This document shows, piece after piece, positions 1 to 8,291 of a stretch of 64,000 bases of DNA. Made by a program: the position numbers and the translations under genes. Each line of letters opens with the position of its first letter. Positions within the stretch are counted from its first letter, which is position 1. Where the stretch lies: positions 1 to 64,000 of the forward strand of contig NZ_NINW01000020.1 of NCBI RefSeq assembly GCF_002188465.1, in the 5' to 3' direction. The DNA is from Pigmentiphaga sp. NML080357 (GTDB taxonomy: Bacteria; Pseudomonadota; Gammaproteobacteria; Burkholderiales; Burkholderiaceae_B). The notes under the pieces were generated by a model, which was not told the origin of the DNA, did no database searches, and was given only the letters and a program-made list of their open reading frames with translations.

Positions 1-63
1 GCCAGCTTCCACCCGTTTGATGGCTTCGATGATCTGGCTGTCCGTGAATCGTGACTTCTTCAT
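1..63 (-). CDS. IS3-family transposase OrfA, N-terminal 21 codons (partial)
   Basis: On the minus strand an ATG at 63 opens a frame that runs off the window start and reads MKKSRFTDSQIIEAIKR. This is the usual beginning of the small HTH protein (OrfA) of IS3-family transposases. A GAGGAG Shine-Dalgarno sequence lies 9 bases upstream, at 73-78. OrfA normally provides DNA binding and is joined to OrfB by frameshifting; the remainder and OrfB lie outside the window. The gene sits directly against the truncated cusA, so it marks the insertion that broke that gene. The family call is strong; the subgroup cannot be decided from 21 residues. Confidence 0.8.
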   Translation of the reverse strand, partial: MKKSRFTDSQIIEAIKRVEAG

Positions 64-130
64 GCTGTAGAACTCCTCAACGAGAAAATTCTACTTCTGG
101 ATGCAACGCTTTTGCGGGGGGATTACCGTT
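1..130 (-). mobile_element. End of an IS3-family insertion sequence inserted in cusA
   Basis: The transposase start at 63 and the loss of CusA similarity near 130 place one IS end between them. The segment 64-130 would hold the terminal inverted repeat and the transposase leader. The exact terminus cannot be fixed because the other end of the element and the target duplication lie outside the window. Confidence 0.65.
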
Positions 131-2188
131 GCCGGTCACCTTCACCCCGATCGGGCTCTTGATGCCGGTAGCCAGCATATCGATGCGATTGCGGATAGGG
201 GGAATCCAGATATTGGACAGGCCCGGGATCTTCACGGCACGATCCAGCTCTTCCACGAGCTTCTCGGGCGTCATGCCTGGACGCCATTGTTCCCTGGGCT
301 TGAGCTTAACCGTGGTCTCGAACATCTCCAGGGGCGCCGGATCGGTCGCAGTTTCGGCCCGTCCTGCCTTGCCGAACACCTTGTCCACTTCAGGTACGGT
401 CTTGATCATGCGGTTGCTCAGCTGCAGCAACTCCGTGGCGCGCTGCGCCGAGAGTCCCGGCAGGGCCGAGGGCATGTAGAGCAGGTCCCCTTCGTCCAAC
501 CTCGGCAGAAACTCACCGCCGAGCCGCGCCAAGGGCCAGGCCGTGGTCGCCAAGGCCAGCACGGCGATCAGCAGCGTCGCCTTGGGCCGGCGCAGTACCC
601 ACTCCAGTGCTGGCCGGTAGGCTGCAATCAGGATGCGGGTGATGGGGTTCTTCTGCTCATCCGGGATACGCCCGCGAATCCAGTAGCCCATGAGTACGGG
701 AATCAGCGTCACTGACAGCCCTGCGGCCGCGGCCATCGCGTAGGTCTTGGTGAACGCCAGCGGGCCGAACAGCCGGCCTTCCTGCGCTTCTAGGGTGAAG
801 ACCGGGATGAACGAGAGCGTGATGATGAGCAGCGAGAAGAAGAGCGCAGGACCGACTTCCTCCGCGGCCTGTGTGATCACGTCCCACCGTTCCTTGCCCT
901 GCAGCCGTTGATCTGGGTGCGCGTGCTGCCAAGCCTCCAGCTTCTTGTGGGCGTTCTCGATCATCACCACCGCTGCATCCACCATCGCCCCCACGGCGAT
1001 GGCAATCCCCCCCAGCGACATGATGTTGGCGTTGATGCCCTGGTAGCGCATGACCAAGAACGCCGTCATCACGCCCAGAGGTAGCGAGATGATGGCCACC
1101 AGCGCAGAACGAAGATGCCAAAGGAACAGTGCGCAGACCAGCGCCACCACCAGAAACTCTTCGCCTAGCTTGGTCGTGAGATTGCGAATGGCCCGCTCGA
1201 TCAGCGCGCTGCGGTCGTAGGTGGTGACGATCTCGACGCCCGGCGGCAGGCTGCCCTGCAGCTCCGCGAGCTTGGCCTTGACGGCAGCGATCGTCTCCTG
1301 GGCATTCTTGCCGGAGCGCAGCACCACCACGCCGCCGGCGACCTCGCCTTCTCCGTCGAGTTCGGCAATGCCACGCCGCATCTCCGGGCCTATCTGGAGC
1401 GTCGCAACATCCCCCAGCCGCACCGGCACACCGCCGCGTGCCGTCAAGGGGATCTCCCGGAACTCGTCCAGGGTCTTGAGGTAGCCGCTCGCGCGGACCA
1501 TGTACTCCGCGCCTGACAATTCCAGGACGGAGCCGCCGGTCTCCTGGTTGGCCGCCATCAGGGCATCGCGGACTTGAGCCTGACTGAGGCCATAGGACGC
1601 CAACTTGATCGGGTCGAGCACGACCTGGTACTGCTTGACCATGCCCCCCACCGATGCCACCTCGGCCACGTTGGGCAGGCTCTTGAGTTCGAACTTGAGG
1701 AACCAGTCCTGCAACGCACGCAGTTGCGCCAGATCGTTCTTGCCCGTGCGATCCACGAGCGCGTACTGGAAGATCCAGCCGACGCCTGTGGCGTCCGGAC
1801 CCAGGGCCGGCTTCGCCGTGGCGGGCAATCGGCCCTGGACCTGGTTCAGGTATTCCAGTACCCGTGAGCGGGCCCAGTACAGGTCGGTTCCGTCCTCGAA
1901 CAAGACATAGACGAACGAGTCGCCAAAGAACGAGAAGCCGCGCACGGTCTTGGCCCCTGGCACCGACAGCATGGTGGTGGCCAACGGGTAGGTGACCTGG
2001 TTCTCGACGATCTGCGGCGCCTGTCCTGGGTAGTTGGTGCGAATGATGACCTGCACGTCTGACAAGTCCGGCAGCGCATCCACGGGCGTGCTGCGAACGC
2101 CCCACACGCCCCATGCCGTGAGCATGGCGGTGGCCAGCAGCACCAGGAAGCGATTGGCCACCGACCATCGAATCAGCTTGGCGATCAT
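77..2188 (-). pseudogene. cusA: cusA: Cu(I)/Ag(I) RND efflux pump, 3' end removed by an IS
   Basis: Inner-membrane pump of a tripartite CusCBA-type heavy-metal efflux system, using the proton gradient to expel Cu(I)/Ag(I). The frame opens with the RND amphipathic segment [18 protein letters not shown] and keeps the porter domain and the central membrane block, including a [16 protein letters not shown] stretch. Family members are about 1,040-1,050 residues. This one stops at 703, and the last ~17 residues (after IGVKVTG) read into insertion-sequence DNA. The second periplasmic half and TM8-12 are missing, so the pump is almost certainly inactive unless the IS is excised. The start overlaps the cusB stop (ATGA at 2185-2188), the normal operon arrangement. 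The rest of cusA may lie beyond the IS. Confidence 0.9.
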
Positions 2189-3702
2189 GGCTGCACCTTT
2201 TCGATGGCGGTGATCACGTAGTCCTCACCTTGCTTGGAGAAGGTGAATTGCACCTGCTGCCGAACCGAAAGACCCGCGGCGAGCTGCGGGCTGCTCATCT
2301 TGAAGCCCATGGTCATGGCCGGCCATTGGAGGGCTGGCACGGCCTCGTGCGCCAGCGTCAGCTCGGTGGGCGACATCTCCTCGATCACGCCGCGCACCAC
2401 GAAAGCGTTGGTGGCCGCGGCCGGTGGCGACGAGGTGTCGTGCCCGTTGTGCGGCGATGCAGGCGCGGACGCCGCGGCACCTGCAGGCAGCACGCCCCGC
2501 AGGCTGGCTTCCGAATCGATCAGGAACTGCGCCGAGGCCACCACCTGCTGTCCCGCCGCGAGCCCGCCGTTGACCACCAGTTGATCGCCTACCTCCGCGC
2601 CCACCTGGACCTCCACGGGATGGAACTTGCCGGGTCCATCGACCACATAGGCCAGTGCGCGCTTGCCGGTGCGGATGACCGCTTCGCTGGGAACAAGCAG
2701 CGCGGGCTGTTCGTTGCCTTTGAGCGCGATCTGGCCGGACATGCCGGCCTTCAGGCGCTGGCCGGGATTGGCCATTTCAAGCCGCACTCGCACCGTACGG
2801 GTGTCGCGGTTGGCTTCGGGCAGGATGCTCACGATGCGCGCCTGGAGCACTTCACCGGGAAACGCCGCCAGCCGGACCTGCGCCGTTTGGCCGACCTGCA
2901 ATGGTCCGCTTTGTGCTTCGGGGACGGCCGCTTCGATCCACACCGTGGCCAAGCCATTCACCCGGGCCAGGCTTTCCCCGGCGGAAACCGTCATGCCCTG
3001 GCGCACCATCAGTTCGGCCACCAAGCCGCCTTGAGGTGTTGTGACCGTGTACAGCCCCTTGGGCTCGCCTGTGCGCTCCACCTGGGCGATCAGGGCTTGC
3101 GGCATGCCGAGCAGCAGCAGCCGTTGGCGGGCAGCTGCGGTCAACGGTGCGTCGCCCATCGCGCGAACCGAGAGAAACTCGCGCTGTGCGGCGATCCACT
3201 CCGGCAGCAATAGGTCAGCCAGCGGTGCCCCTGCTGCGATCACGTCGCCCGCAGCCCGTGCGTAGACACGCTCGACGAAGCCAGCGGTCCGCGCCTGCAC
3301 GATGCTGACGTCGCGGTCGTTGAGCAGCACGGTGCCCACGACGTTCACATCTGCGCCGATCTTGCCTTGCAGGACTTCGGCTGTACGCAGCCCTAGGGCT
3401 TGCACCGCTTGCGCCGACACGCTGAGGCCCGTGCTGTCTTGCGTGTCTTCATCCGCGTACTTCGGCATCAACGGCATGTCCATGTAGGGCGACTTGCCGG
3501 GCTTGTCGAACTTCTGGGTCGGCACCATCGGGTCGTACCAATACAGCACCTTGCGCTCGGTCGGAGCGCTTGCAACGGTGACGTTGGCAGCGGGGGAGCC
3601 GCTGAGGTGGCCGGCGCGCCATTGGGCGACGCCCCATCCAACGGCAATACCGGCAGCAACCAGCGTCAAGCCGGCAAGGATGTTTCTCGAAGAGGTATTC
3701 AT
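2185..3702 (-). CDS. cusB: CusB-type RND adaptor with fused C-terminal CusF domain
   Basis: Periplasmic adaptor (membrane fusion protein) joining the RND pump to the outer-membrane channel, 505 aa. The start chosen is MNTSSRN at 3702, preceded by GGAGACC; an in-frame ATG five codons upstream has no better signal. In order: N-terminal membrane anchor; a heavy-metal-binding segment with YWYDPM and MDMPLMPKY (about residues 54-85); the barrel-sandwich/alpha-hairpin/beta-barrel core; a Pro/Ala linker; and a C-terminal CusF-like domain (about 430-505) with the metal signature [10 protein letters not shown], where W and the two Met residues are the Cu/Ag ligands in CusF. In E. coli CusF is a separate gene. 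It begins 15 bases after cusC and overlaps cusA by ATGA. Confidence 0.92.
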   Translation of the reverse strand: MNTSSRNILAGLTLVAAGIAVGWGVAQWRAGHLSGSPAANVTVASAPTERKVLYWYDPMVPTQKFDKPGKSPYMDMPLMPKYADEDTQDSTGLSVSAQAVQALGLRTAEVLQGKIGADVNVVGTVLLNDRDVSIVQARTAGFVERVYARAAGDVIAAGAPLADLLLPEWIAAQREFLSVRAMGDAPLTAAARQRLLLLGMPQALIAQVERTGEPKGLYTVTTPQGGLVAELMVRQGMTVSAGESLARVNGLATVWIEAAVPEAQSGPLQVGQTAQVRLAAFPGEVLQARIVSILPEANRDTRTVRVRLEMANPGQRLKAGMSGQIALKGNEQPALLVPSEAVIRTGKRALAYVVDGPGKFHPVEVQVGAEVGDQLVVNGGLAAGQQVVASAQFLIDSEASLRGVLPAGAAASAPASPHNGHDTSSPPAAATNAFVVRGVIEEMSPTELTLAHEAVPALQWPAMTMGFKMSSPQLAAGLSVRQQVQFTFSKQGEDYVITAIEKVQP

Positions 3703-3717
3703 GGCGAGGGTCTCCAC

Positions 3718-5025
3718 TCAGTCCGCGATCAGGCTGTTCAGTCGGGCGACGAGGCTGTCGCGCTGCGCTCCAAGGTCGATCAGACGCATGCGCGTCTCCA
3801 GCACCTGGGCGCGTGCACTGAGCACGGCGCTCAGGTCCCCCTTGGCGGATCGGTAGTTGCTCAATGCAAGCGCCGCTCGGTTCCGTACCAGTTGCAAGCC
3901 GGCGGTCTGCAGGCGGTCGATCTGGCTGTTCAACGCTTGGAGTTCGGCGGCGCTGTCGTCCAGCTCCTGCAAATGCCGCCGCGCCACGTCTTCGCGTTCG
4001 GCGTCCAGACGTTCCAACTCGTGCCGTTTTGCCTCGATCATGGGCACTTGGCGTCGATCCTTCTGCCAAGGCAGATCGAATGTCACCTGAAATGACACCA
4101 TGTCGCCCCATCGGCGATCACGCCGGCTATAGGCTATCTCCCAGGCCCAATCGCCGCGGGTCTCTGATTGGGCTTCGCGGGACTCGGCCCGGGCCATGCT
4201 TTGCATCGCCGGATAGAGTTCAAGCTCCGCGTGATTCGCCAGTTCTGTGCGCAGTTGCGCGACGGGGCGAGTGAGCGGGCCTGGATCGCCTTGCAGTGCT
4301 TCGTCGGCCCTGGAGCCCACCCAGCGCCGCAATGCGGCCCTGGCCTTGGCCCGGTCCCGCTGTAGATCGTCACGGCGGTCCGTGAGTGTCAGCGCCTCCT
4401 GTTGCGCGACCAACAGGTCGCCAGCCTGGGCCGTGCCGCCGGCGACGCGAGCGGGGAGACTGTCTTGCAGGCGCTGGTTCTCCGCGAGCAGTTCCGTCAG
4501 CAGTATCTCCCGTTGCTCCACCGCCTGCGCGGCGATCCACGCCAGGCTGAGTTCCTGGCGGATCTGCAATCGCTGCAAAACCAGCGCCGCGCGCTCTCGA
4601 TCCACACGCGCCTGCGCACTGGCGACCTGGGCGTCGCGCTTGGCCCTGTTGGGCACTTCCTGCATGAGCGCCAGGCGCTGCATCGTCATGGATTCGCGCG
4701 TCATGCTCCAGCGATCCATGCCGCTGATGGGATAGTTTTCGATGCCGAGCGAGAGCTTGGGATCGGGCAGCGAGCCTGCTGCCTTCTGCACGGATTCGGC
4801 GACGTTGACCTGCAACTGCTGCGCGCTTATGCGCGGGCTCTGCTGCTCCGCGATAAGGCGTGCCTCAGCAAAATCGAGGGCGTAGGCTACAGGCGAAACA
4901 AGCGCACTGCCCGCCAACGCGATGCTGATAGCTTTCAGACAATGCAATCGCATCGAGGCCGGCGTTGTGCCTCGGCCGTGCGCCGACGTGCGACCCTCGG
5001 GGGCGCCAAAAAAGGGAGTAAACAT
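3718..5025 (-). CDS. cusC: CusC-like TolC-family outer-membrane channel
   Basis: Outer-membrane factor of the Cus efflux complex, 435 aa from the ATG at 5025, which has GAGGA five bases upstream. A second ATG at 4953 (MRLHCLKAISIALAG) would begin exactly at the signal peptide and could be the true start, but it has a poorer ribosome site. The protein then shows the alternating coiled-coil repeats of the TolC family, with Ala/Arg/Glu-rich helices and an internal duplication. It is the first core gene of cusCBA, with cusB following after 15 bases. The family call is firm; the metal specificity comes from the neighbouring cusBA. Confidence 0.88.
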   Translation of the reverse strand: MFTPFFGAPEGRTSAHGRGTTPASMRLHCLKAISIALAGSALVSPVAYALDFAEARLIAEQQSPRISAQQLQVNVAESVQKAAGSLPDPKLSLGIENYPISGMDRWSMTRESMTMQRLALMQEVPNRAKRDAQVASAQARVDRERAALVLQRLQIRQELSLAWIAAQAVEQREILLTELLAENQRLQDSLPARVAGGTAQAGDLLVAQQEALTLTDRRDDLQRDRAKARAALRRWVGSRADEALQGDPGPLTRPVAQLRTELANHAELELYPAMQSMARAESREAQSETRGDWAWEIAYSRRDRRWGDMVSFQVTFDLPWQKDRRQVPMIEAKRHELERLDAEREDVARRHLQELDDSAAELQALNSQIDRLQTAGLQLVRNRAALALSNYRSAKGDLSAVLSARAQVLETRMRLIDLGAQRDSLVARLNSLIAD

Positions 5026-5100
5026 GGTTGTCCTCGGAATTGGTGTTCACGAAATCACGTGGTCTGCCGCATCGGTGCGCGGCGAGCACGGACACATAAA

Positions 5101-5556
5101 TCAATTCCGCAGGACTTGGAACGTGAGGTAGATCGGCGGAAAGCCCGCGCGGGGATTGGGAGGAATATAGGTAACGTGCCGCCTGAGGGCTACCCGGTCG
5201 AGAACCAACCCGGGCAGCGAGTTGGCGAGCCACATCACGTGCGCTGCGAGAAACTGAATGTCCAGCCCCTGCCATGAAAGCGCCGACTCCCGATCGCCAC
5301 TGCAATGAGCGTGGCACAACTGTGGCGCTTCGCTGTCCATGGAATCAGGCATGCCGGTGCAATCCGACATTGGCAACTTGTCAGCCTGCTGCATCGAGAT
5401 CGTGGCACGCATTTGCGTGGTTTCCACAGATGCCCTCGGGTCTGGCTTGGGACAGACGTACATCGCCATCGCAACCTGCGAGAAAAGCAAGGTTACGACT
5501 AGGCCGCTGGTAATCCAGCGGCTCCATCTTGCGAGAAGGCGCCTTAAGCCGATCAT
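5101..5556 (-). CDS. Small membrane-anchored Cys/Met-containing protein heading the cus operon
   Basis: A 151-residue protein with an N-terminal hydrophobic segment (about residues 15-33: ITSGLVVTLLFSQVAMAM), then a periplasmic part with scattered Cys, Met, His and Asp (MSDCTGMPDSMDSE; LCHAHCSGD) and a proline-rich tail. It lies 75 bases upstream of cusC on the same strand, in the position where many Burkholderiales metal operons carry a small secreted accessory protein. I do not recognise a named family. The Met/Cys/His clusters suggest metal binding in the periplasm. A second protein of similar build (N-terminal membrane segment, His/Cys-rich middle, Pro-rich end) is encoded at 47412-47846. 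No clear Shine-Dalgarno precedes the ATG, so the start is uncertain. Confidence 0.6.
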   Translation of the reverse strand: MIGLRRLLARWSRWITSGLVVTLLFSQVAMAMYVCPKPDPRASVETTQMRATISMQQADKLPMSDCTGMPDSMDSEAPQLCHAHCSGDRESALSWQGLDIQFLAAHVMWLANSLPGLVLDRVALRRHVTYIPPNPRAGFPPIYLTFQVLRN

Positions 5557-5698
5557 GCGGACATACTATTGGAAGTTGTGGGGAGTTGAATTGATCAAGG
5601 TCAGTTTCCAGGATGAATTGATGCGTCTGGACGGCGCCTTGGCCCGAACCGGCACCCACTGCATATCCACCGGCAAGAGCGGGCACCGCACGTGGTTG

Positions 5699-6445
5699 TC
5701 ATGCTTTACGCGCCTCGGCAACTCGCAAGGCTCTAAGCTCAAATCGATCAGCTACAAGATTCGTCTGTCCCGAGAGTCGCTGCAGGTGCGTAATGACCTC
5801 GTAGGGGCCATCGGCTATTGGACGCGTGCAGATTCCGCACTGGCTAGCGGTTTCGATGCGTGATCGCGAAGAAATCCCTACGCCATATCCAGCTGCGACC
5901 CAGAGCAACAACATCTCAAAAGAACTGACATGCTGGACATTCGGCCTTTCCGTTGATGACATGGAGGACAGGTACTGGTCCAGCGAAGGAGAATATTCGG
6001 CCTTCCATCGAAACACGGAGTGCTCCTTAAGTTCATCTATTCTGATTGACTGCTGCCGGAGCAGTGGGTATCGCAGCGGCGTGGCAAGAGCTGTCGCCTC
6101 AAACCAAAGAGAAAGACTCTTCAGCGAAGAATCGCTCACCTGCTTCAGAGAAAGGCCGACGTCGAAGCGCCGTTTGTAGAGGCCTGTAATGAGATCGCTC
6201 GTCGTAACCTCATTAAATTCCATAGAAACATCGGGCTCCTCCGCGCGCTGCAGGGCAAGCAATGCAGCTAGGTTCGAAGAGGCCACACCAGGCGCTATGG
6301 CGAGCCTGAGCTGTGGGCGTGGGCTGGTGGCGTCGTGCATGAGAGGCCCCAAGAAGCGATAAGACAAGGATGGAAAGTCTTCATGATAGCTAGTTTGAGT
6401 TAAACTTAACGCGGTTAAAGTGTCGGGGCTGTTCGACGCTTCCAA
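5699..6445 (-). CDS. LysR-type effector-binding domain protein lacking the HTH domain
   Basis: The protein (248 aa from 6445, or 213 aa from the ATG at 6340) matches the periplasmic-binding-protein-like sensor half of LysR regulators, beginning at LRLAIAPGVASSNLAALL. It aligns along its length with residues ~90-290 of the complete LysR protein encoded at 6758-7648, sharing for example AEEPDV/AEEPEV and VAAGYGVG/VGAGYGIG. The winged-helix DNA-binding half is absent, and upstream DNA shows no trace of it in any frame. The gene is divergent from a small XRE-type HTH protein at 6448, so the two may act together as separate sensor and DNA-binding chains, or this may be a degenerate paralogue. The start is uncertain. 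Confidence 0.7.
   Translation of the reverse strand: MEASNSPDTLTALSLTQTSYHEDFPSLSYRFLGPLMHDATSPRPQLRLAIAPGVASSNLAALLALQRAEEPDVSMEFNEVTTSDLITGLYKRRFDVGLSLKQVSDSSLKSLSLWFEATALATPLRYPLLRQQSIRIDELKEHSVFRWKAEYSPSLDQYLSSMSSTERPNVQHVSSFEMLLLWVAAGYGVGISSRSRIETASQCGICTRPIADGPYEVITHLQRLSGQTNLVADRFELRALRVAEARKA
6399..6410. promoter_or_regulatory. Short dyad GTTAA-ac-TTAAC between divergent regulators
   Basis: A 12-base AT-rich dyad lies in the only AT-rich stretch between the LysR-like and XRE genes. It is a plausible XRE operator and promoter element. Nothing beyond symmetry and position supports it. Confidence 0.3.
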
Positions 6446-6447
6446 GG

Positions 6448-6753
6448 ATGGAGAAGCGAACTGTCCGACGAGGCCGTCCCCCAGGCACTACCACTTTCGA
6501 CGCCGAGCCAGCGTTGGCATTCGGAGCGGCCGTTCGTGTCGCCCGCCTGACGCAAGGTATTGCTCAGGAAGAACTGGCTGCGAAAGCAGGGATCGAGCGA
6601 TCGCACATGGGCAAAATAGAGCGTGGGGAGCACATGCCCACTCTCGCTCTGATCTTAAGAATCGCCGCCGGACTCAAGCTTAGTGCTGCGGAACTCGTCA
6701 GCGCAGCAGAACGCAATCTTCGTGCCGCGGCGCACGATTCAGATAGGCATTGA
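6448..6753 (+). CDS. Small XRE/Cro-CI-type HTH regulator
   Basis: A 101-residue protein that is almost entirely one HTH_3 domain (about residues 24-88). Helix 2-turn-helix 3 can be read around EELAAKAGIERSHMGKIERG, with the usual SHMGKIERGEHMPTLALIL recognition/dimer segment. The N-terminal ~15 residues are basic (RRGRPPG). Such proteins repress their own promoter and neighbouring genes. Here the gene is divergent from the HTH-less LysR sensor protein and convergent with a full-length LysR gene whose stop codon is four bases away. AAGG abuts the ATG, which is too close for a good ribosome site, so translation may be weak. Confidence 0.8.
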   Translation: MEKRTVRRGRPPGTTTFDAEPALAFGAAVRVARLTQGIAQEELAAKAGIERSHMGKIERGEHMPTLALILRIAAGLKLSAAELVSAAERNLRAAAHDSDRH

Positions 6754-6757
6754 CGCT

Positions 6758-7648
6758 TTAGTCATCCGGAGGTCCTCGCAGACGTTCGATGAAGCGATCC
6801 AGCGAAACCGATGAGTTGCTGCTTTCTGGCCGAAGCAGATAGGTTGTGATTACCGCCGTGTCCTGCGCCAGAGGGCGAATCACCACGTCCGGCCTCTGGC
6901 TGATGGGAATCTTGGTCGCTGTCATGAAACCAATCCCATAGCCTGCGCCGACCAGCGTTAGCATCATGTCCAGCGACGACACTTCTTCGACAACGTTGAG
7001 CCTGTGTTCCAGAACCTGTAGCAGCCGATTTAGTTCTCGGCAGTAGCCTTCGCAGGCCAGTTTGTCGCACAGAACCAGTGGGTGACCCTGAAGTTCGTTG
7101 AGCGGAACTTGCTTGTGCGCAAGAAGCGAGTGCCGCGCTGGCACGGCGATCACAATCGGGTCTCGCCAGATCGGTTCAGCCACGATGCCTTCGCCAACAT
7201 CCGCCGCGTGTGCAAATCCGATCGTGAAGTCGCCAGACCGTAGGCCCCGTATCTGCTCGGTCAGCGGTACCTCGGAGAGACGTATCTCGACCTCGGGCTC
7301 TTCCGCGCGGCAACGAGCTAGGAACGCCGATAGTCGTGGGTCCATCGCACCATCGGAAATTGCAATGCGCAGGCTGCCCCTCAGGCCCGCGGCAATGGCT
7401 CTGGCATTCTCACGCGCTTGCTCCAGGACAGTGAAGAGTCGGCGGGTGTCCTGCAAGAATGCCGCCCCCGCCACGGTCAGCCGTGTGCCCCTGCGGTCGC
7501 GGTCAAACAGCGTGACCCCAAGCTCATCTTCCAATTCCTTGATCGCGCGAGACAAGGGGGGTTGCTCTATGTGCAGCCTCTCGGCCGCCCGCGTGAAATG
7601 CAACTCCTCTGCCAAGACGACAAAGCATCGTAGATGACGCAACTCCAT
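6758..7648 (-). CDS. LysR-family transcriptional regulator
   Basis: Complete 296-residue LysR regulator. The N-terminal winged helix opens MELRHLRCFVVLAEELHFTR, followed by the family pattern AAERLHIEQPPLSRAIKELE and then the two-lobed effector-binding domain from about residue 90. LysR proteins bind near divergent promoters and respond to a small co-inducer; the ligand cannot be read from sequence. The gene lies between the XRE regulator and the copper operon, convergent with the former. It is similar enough to the HTH-less protein at 5699-6445 to suggest that they are paralogues. No metal-binding residues point to a role in copper control. Confidence 0.88.
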   Translation of the reverse strand: MELRHLRCFVVLAEELHFTRAAERLHIEQPPLSRAIKELEDELGVTLFDRDRRGTRLTVAGAAFLQDTRRLFTVLEQARENARAIAAGLRGSLRIAISDGAMDPRLSAFLARCRAEEPEVEIRLSEVPLTEQIRGLRSGDFTIGFAHAADVGEGIVAEPIWRDPIVIAVPARHSLLAHKQVPLNELQGHPLVLCDKLACEGYCRELNRLLQVLEHRLNVVEEVSSLDMMLTLVGAGYGIGFMTATKIPISQRPDVVIRPLAQDTAVITTYLLRPESSNSSVSLDRFIERLRGPPDD

Positions 7649-7805
7649 AAATCGGGCTCCTCGCAGGTTCTCCTTCGCGCCAGATGTCCCGTGGACGAAT
7701 CACGGTGGATGGGGAGACTGGATCCATTCCAGGGAAGTTGATGCGCTTGACATCGCAAAAACTGGCATCTGAGCGCTCGTGGTTGCTCGTGACGCGTCCA
7801 AAGCG

Positions 7806-7828
7806 CGCGCGCCCAATCAGGGCGCGCG
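7806..7828 (-). terminator. Strong hairpin downstream of the copper operon
   Basis: A 9-bp perfect stem (CGCGCGCCC / GGGCGCGCG) with a five-base loop lies about 50 bases beyond the copK-like stop and upstream of the LysR gene. On the minus strand it is followed by CTTTG, a weak T tract. A factor-independent terminator for the cop operon is likely but not ideal. Confidence 0.5.
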
Positions 7829-7878
7829 TCTCTGTCACACTGTGCAGAAGCTTTGAAAAGCACCGCGCACCCGCGGCG

Positions 7879-8163
7879 TCATCCGCCGTGCTCTTTTTGT
7901 AGCAGCGACCCGAGGCGAGCGACTTCATTGCTGGTGATCGCGATGTTGCGCCCATCCTTCGTCGACACCGAAGCCCCGACATTGAGATAGACGGCGCGCC
8001 CGAAGCGGCTTTCCTGTGCCATCTTTCCGTCCTTGAAGATGTACAGCGTTCCACCGTCAGCCAAGGGAACCATCTCCTTGGCTGCTTGGGCTGCTGCATG
8101 ACCGGCGAAGGCTGGCACGGAGAGAGCGCTCAACAGGGCGGCAATGACAATTTGCGATTTCAT
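7879..8163 (-). CDS. copK: CopK-like periplasmic copper-response protein
   Basis: A 94-residue exported protein: signal peptide MKSQIVIAALLSALSVPAFA, then a small beta-rich domain with ADGGTLYIFKDGKMAQE and KDGRNIAITSNEVARL, matching the CopK family best known from Cupriavidus metallidurans. CopK binds Cu(I) through methionine thioethers and Cu(II) near its N-terminus. The copy here keeps only the Met of FKDGKM; the later methionines that I recall as Cu(I) ligands in CopK are replaced by other residues (see findings). It is the last gene of the leftward cop operon, with its own 128-base upstream region containing a CopR-like half site. AAGGAG precedes the ATG. Confidence 0.75.
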   Translation of the reverse strand: MKSQIVIAALLSALSVPAFAGHAAAQAAKEMVPLADGGTLYIFKDGKMAQESRFGRAVYLNVGASVSTKDGRNIAITSNEVARLGSLLQKEHGG

Positions 8164-8248
8164 GATCGACTCCTTTGTAAAAACGACGACAACTTGCGCC
8201 GCGTCGTTAAATGTAGAAGCAGGCCGTCTACAGAGCGCTTACCCGTGC

Positions 8249-8274
8249 ATTACATTCAATTCATGTGCTGTCAT
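8249..8274 (-). promoter_or_regulatory. Candidate CopR-responsive region upstream of copK
   Basis: ATTACATTCA at 8249-8258 is identical to the left part of the candidate CopR box upstream of copA (16286-16295), and both copies are followed within 20 bases by TGTCAT. The position between copD and copK suggests a second CopR-controlled promoter. This is inference from shared sequence only. Confidence 0.4.
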
Positions 8275-8291
8275 CTGCCGCCCATGAAGGA

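Noticed and set aside
5591-5604. FNR-like sequence TTGATCAAGGTCAG upstream of the cus operon
   Set aside because: Two mismatches in the right half site, and I found no -10 at the class II distance; not comparable to the two perfect boxes.
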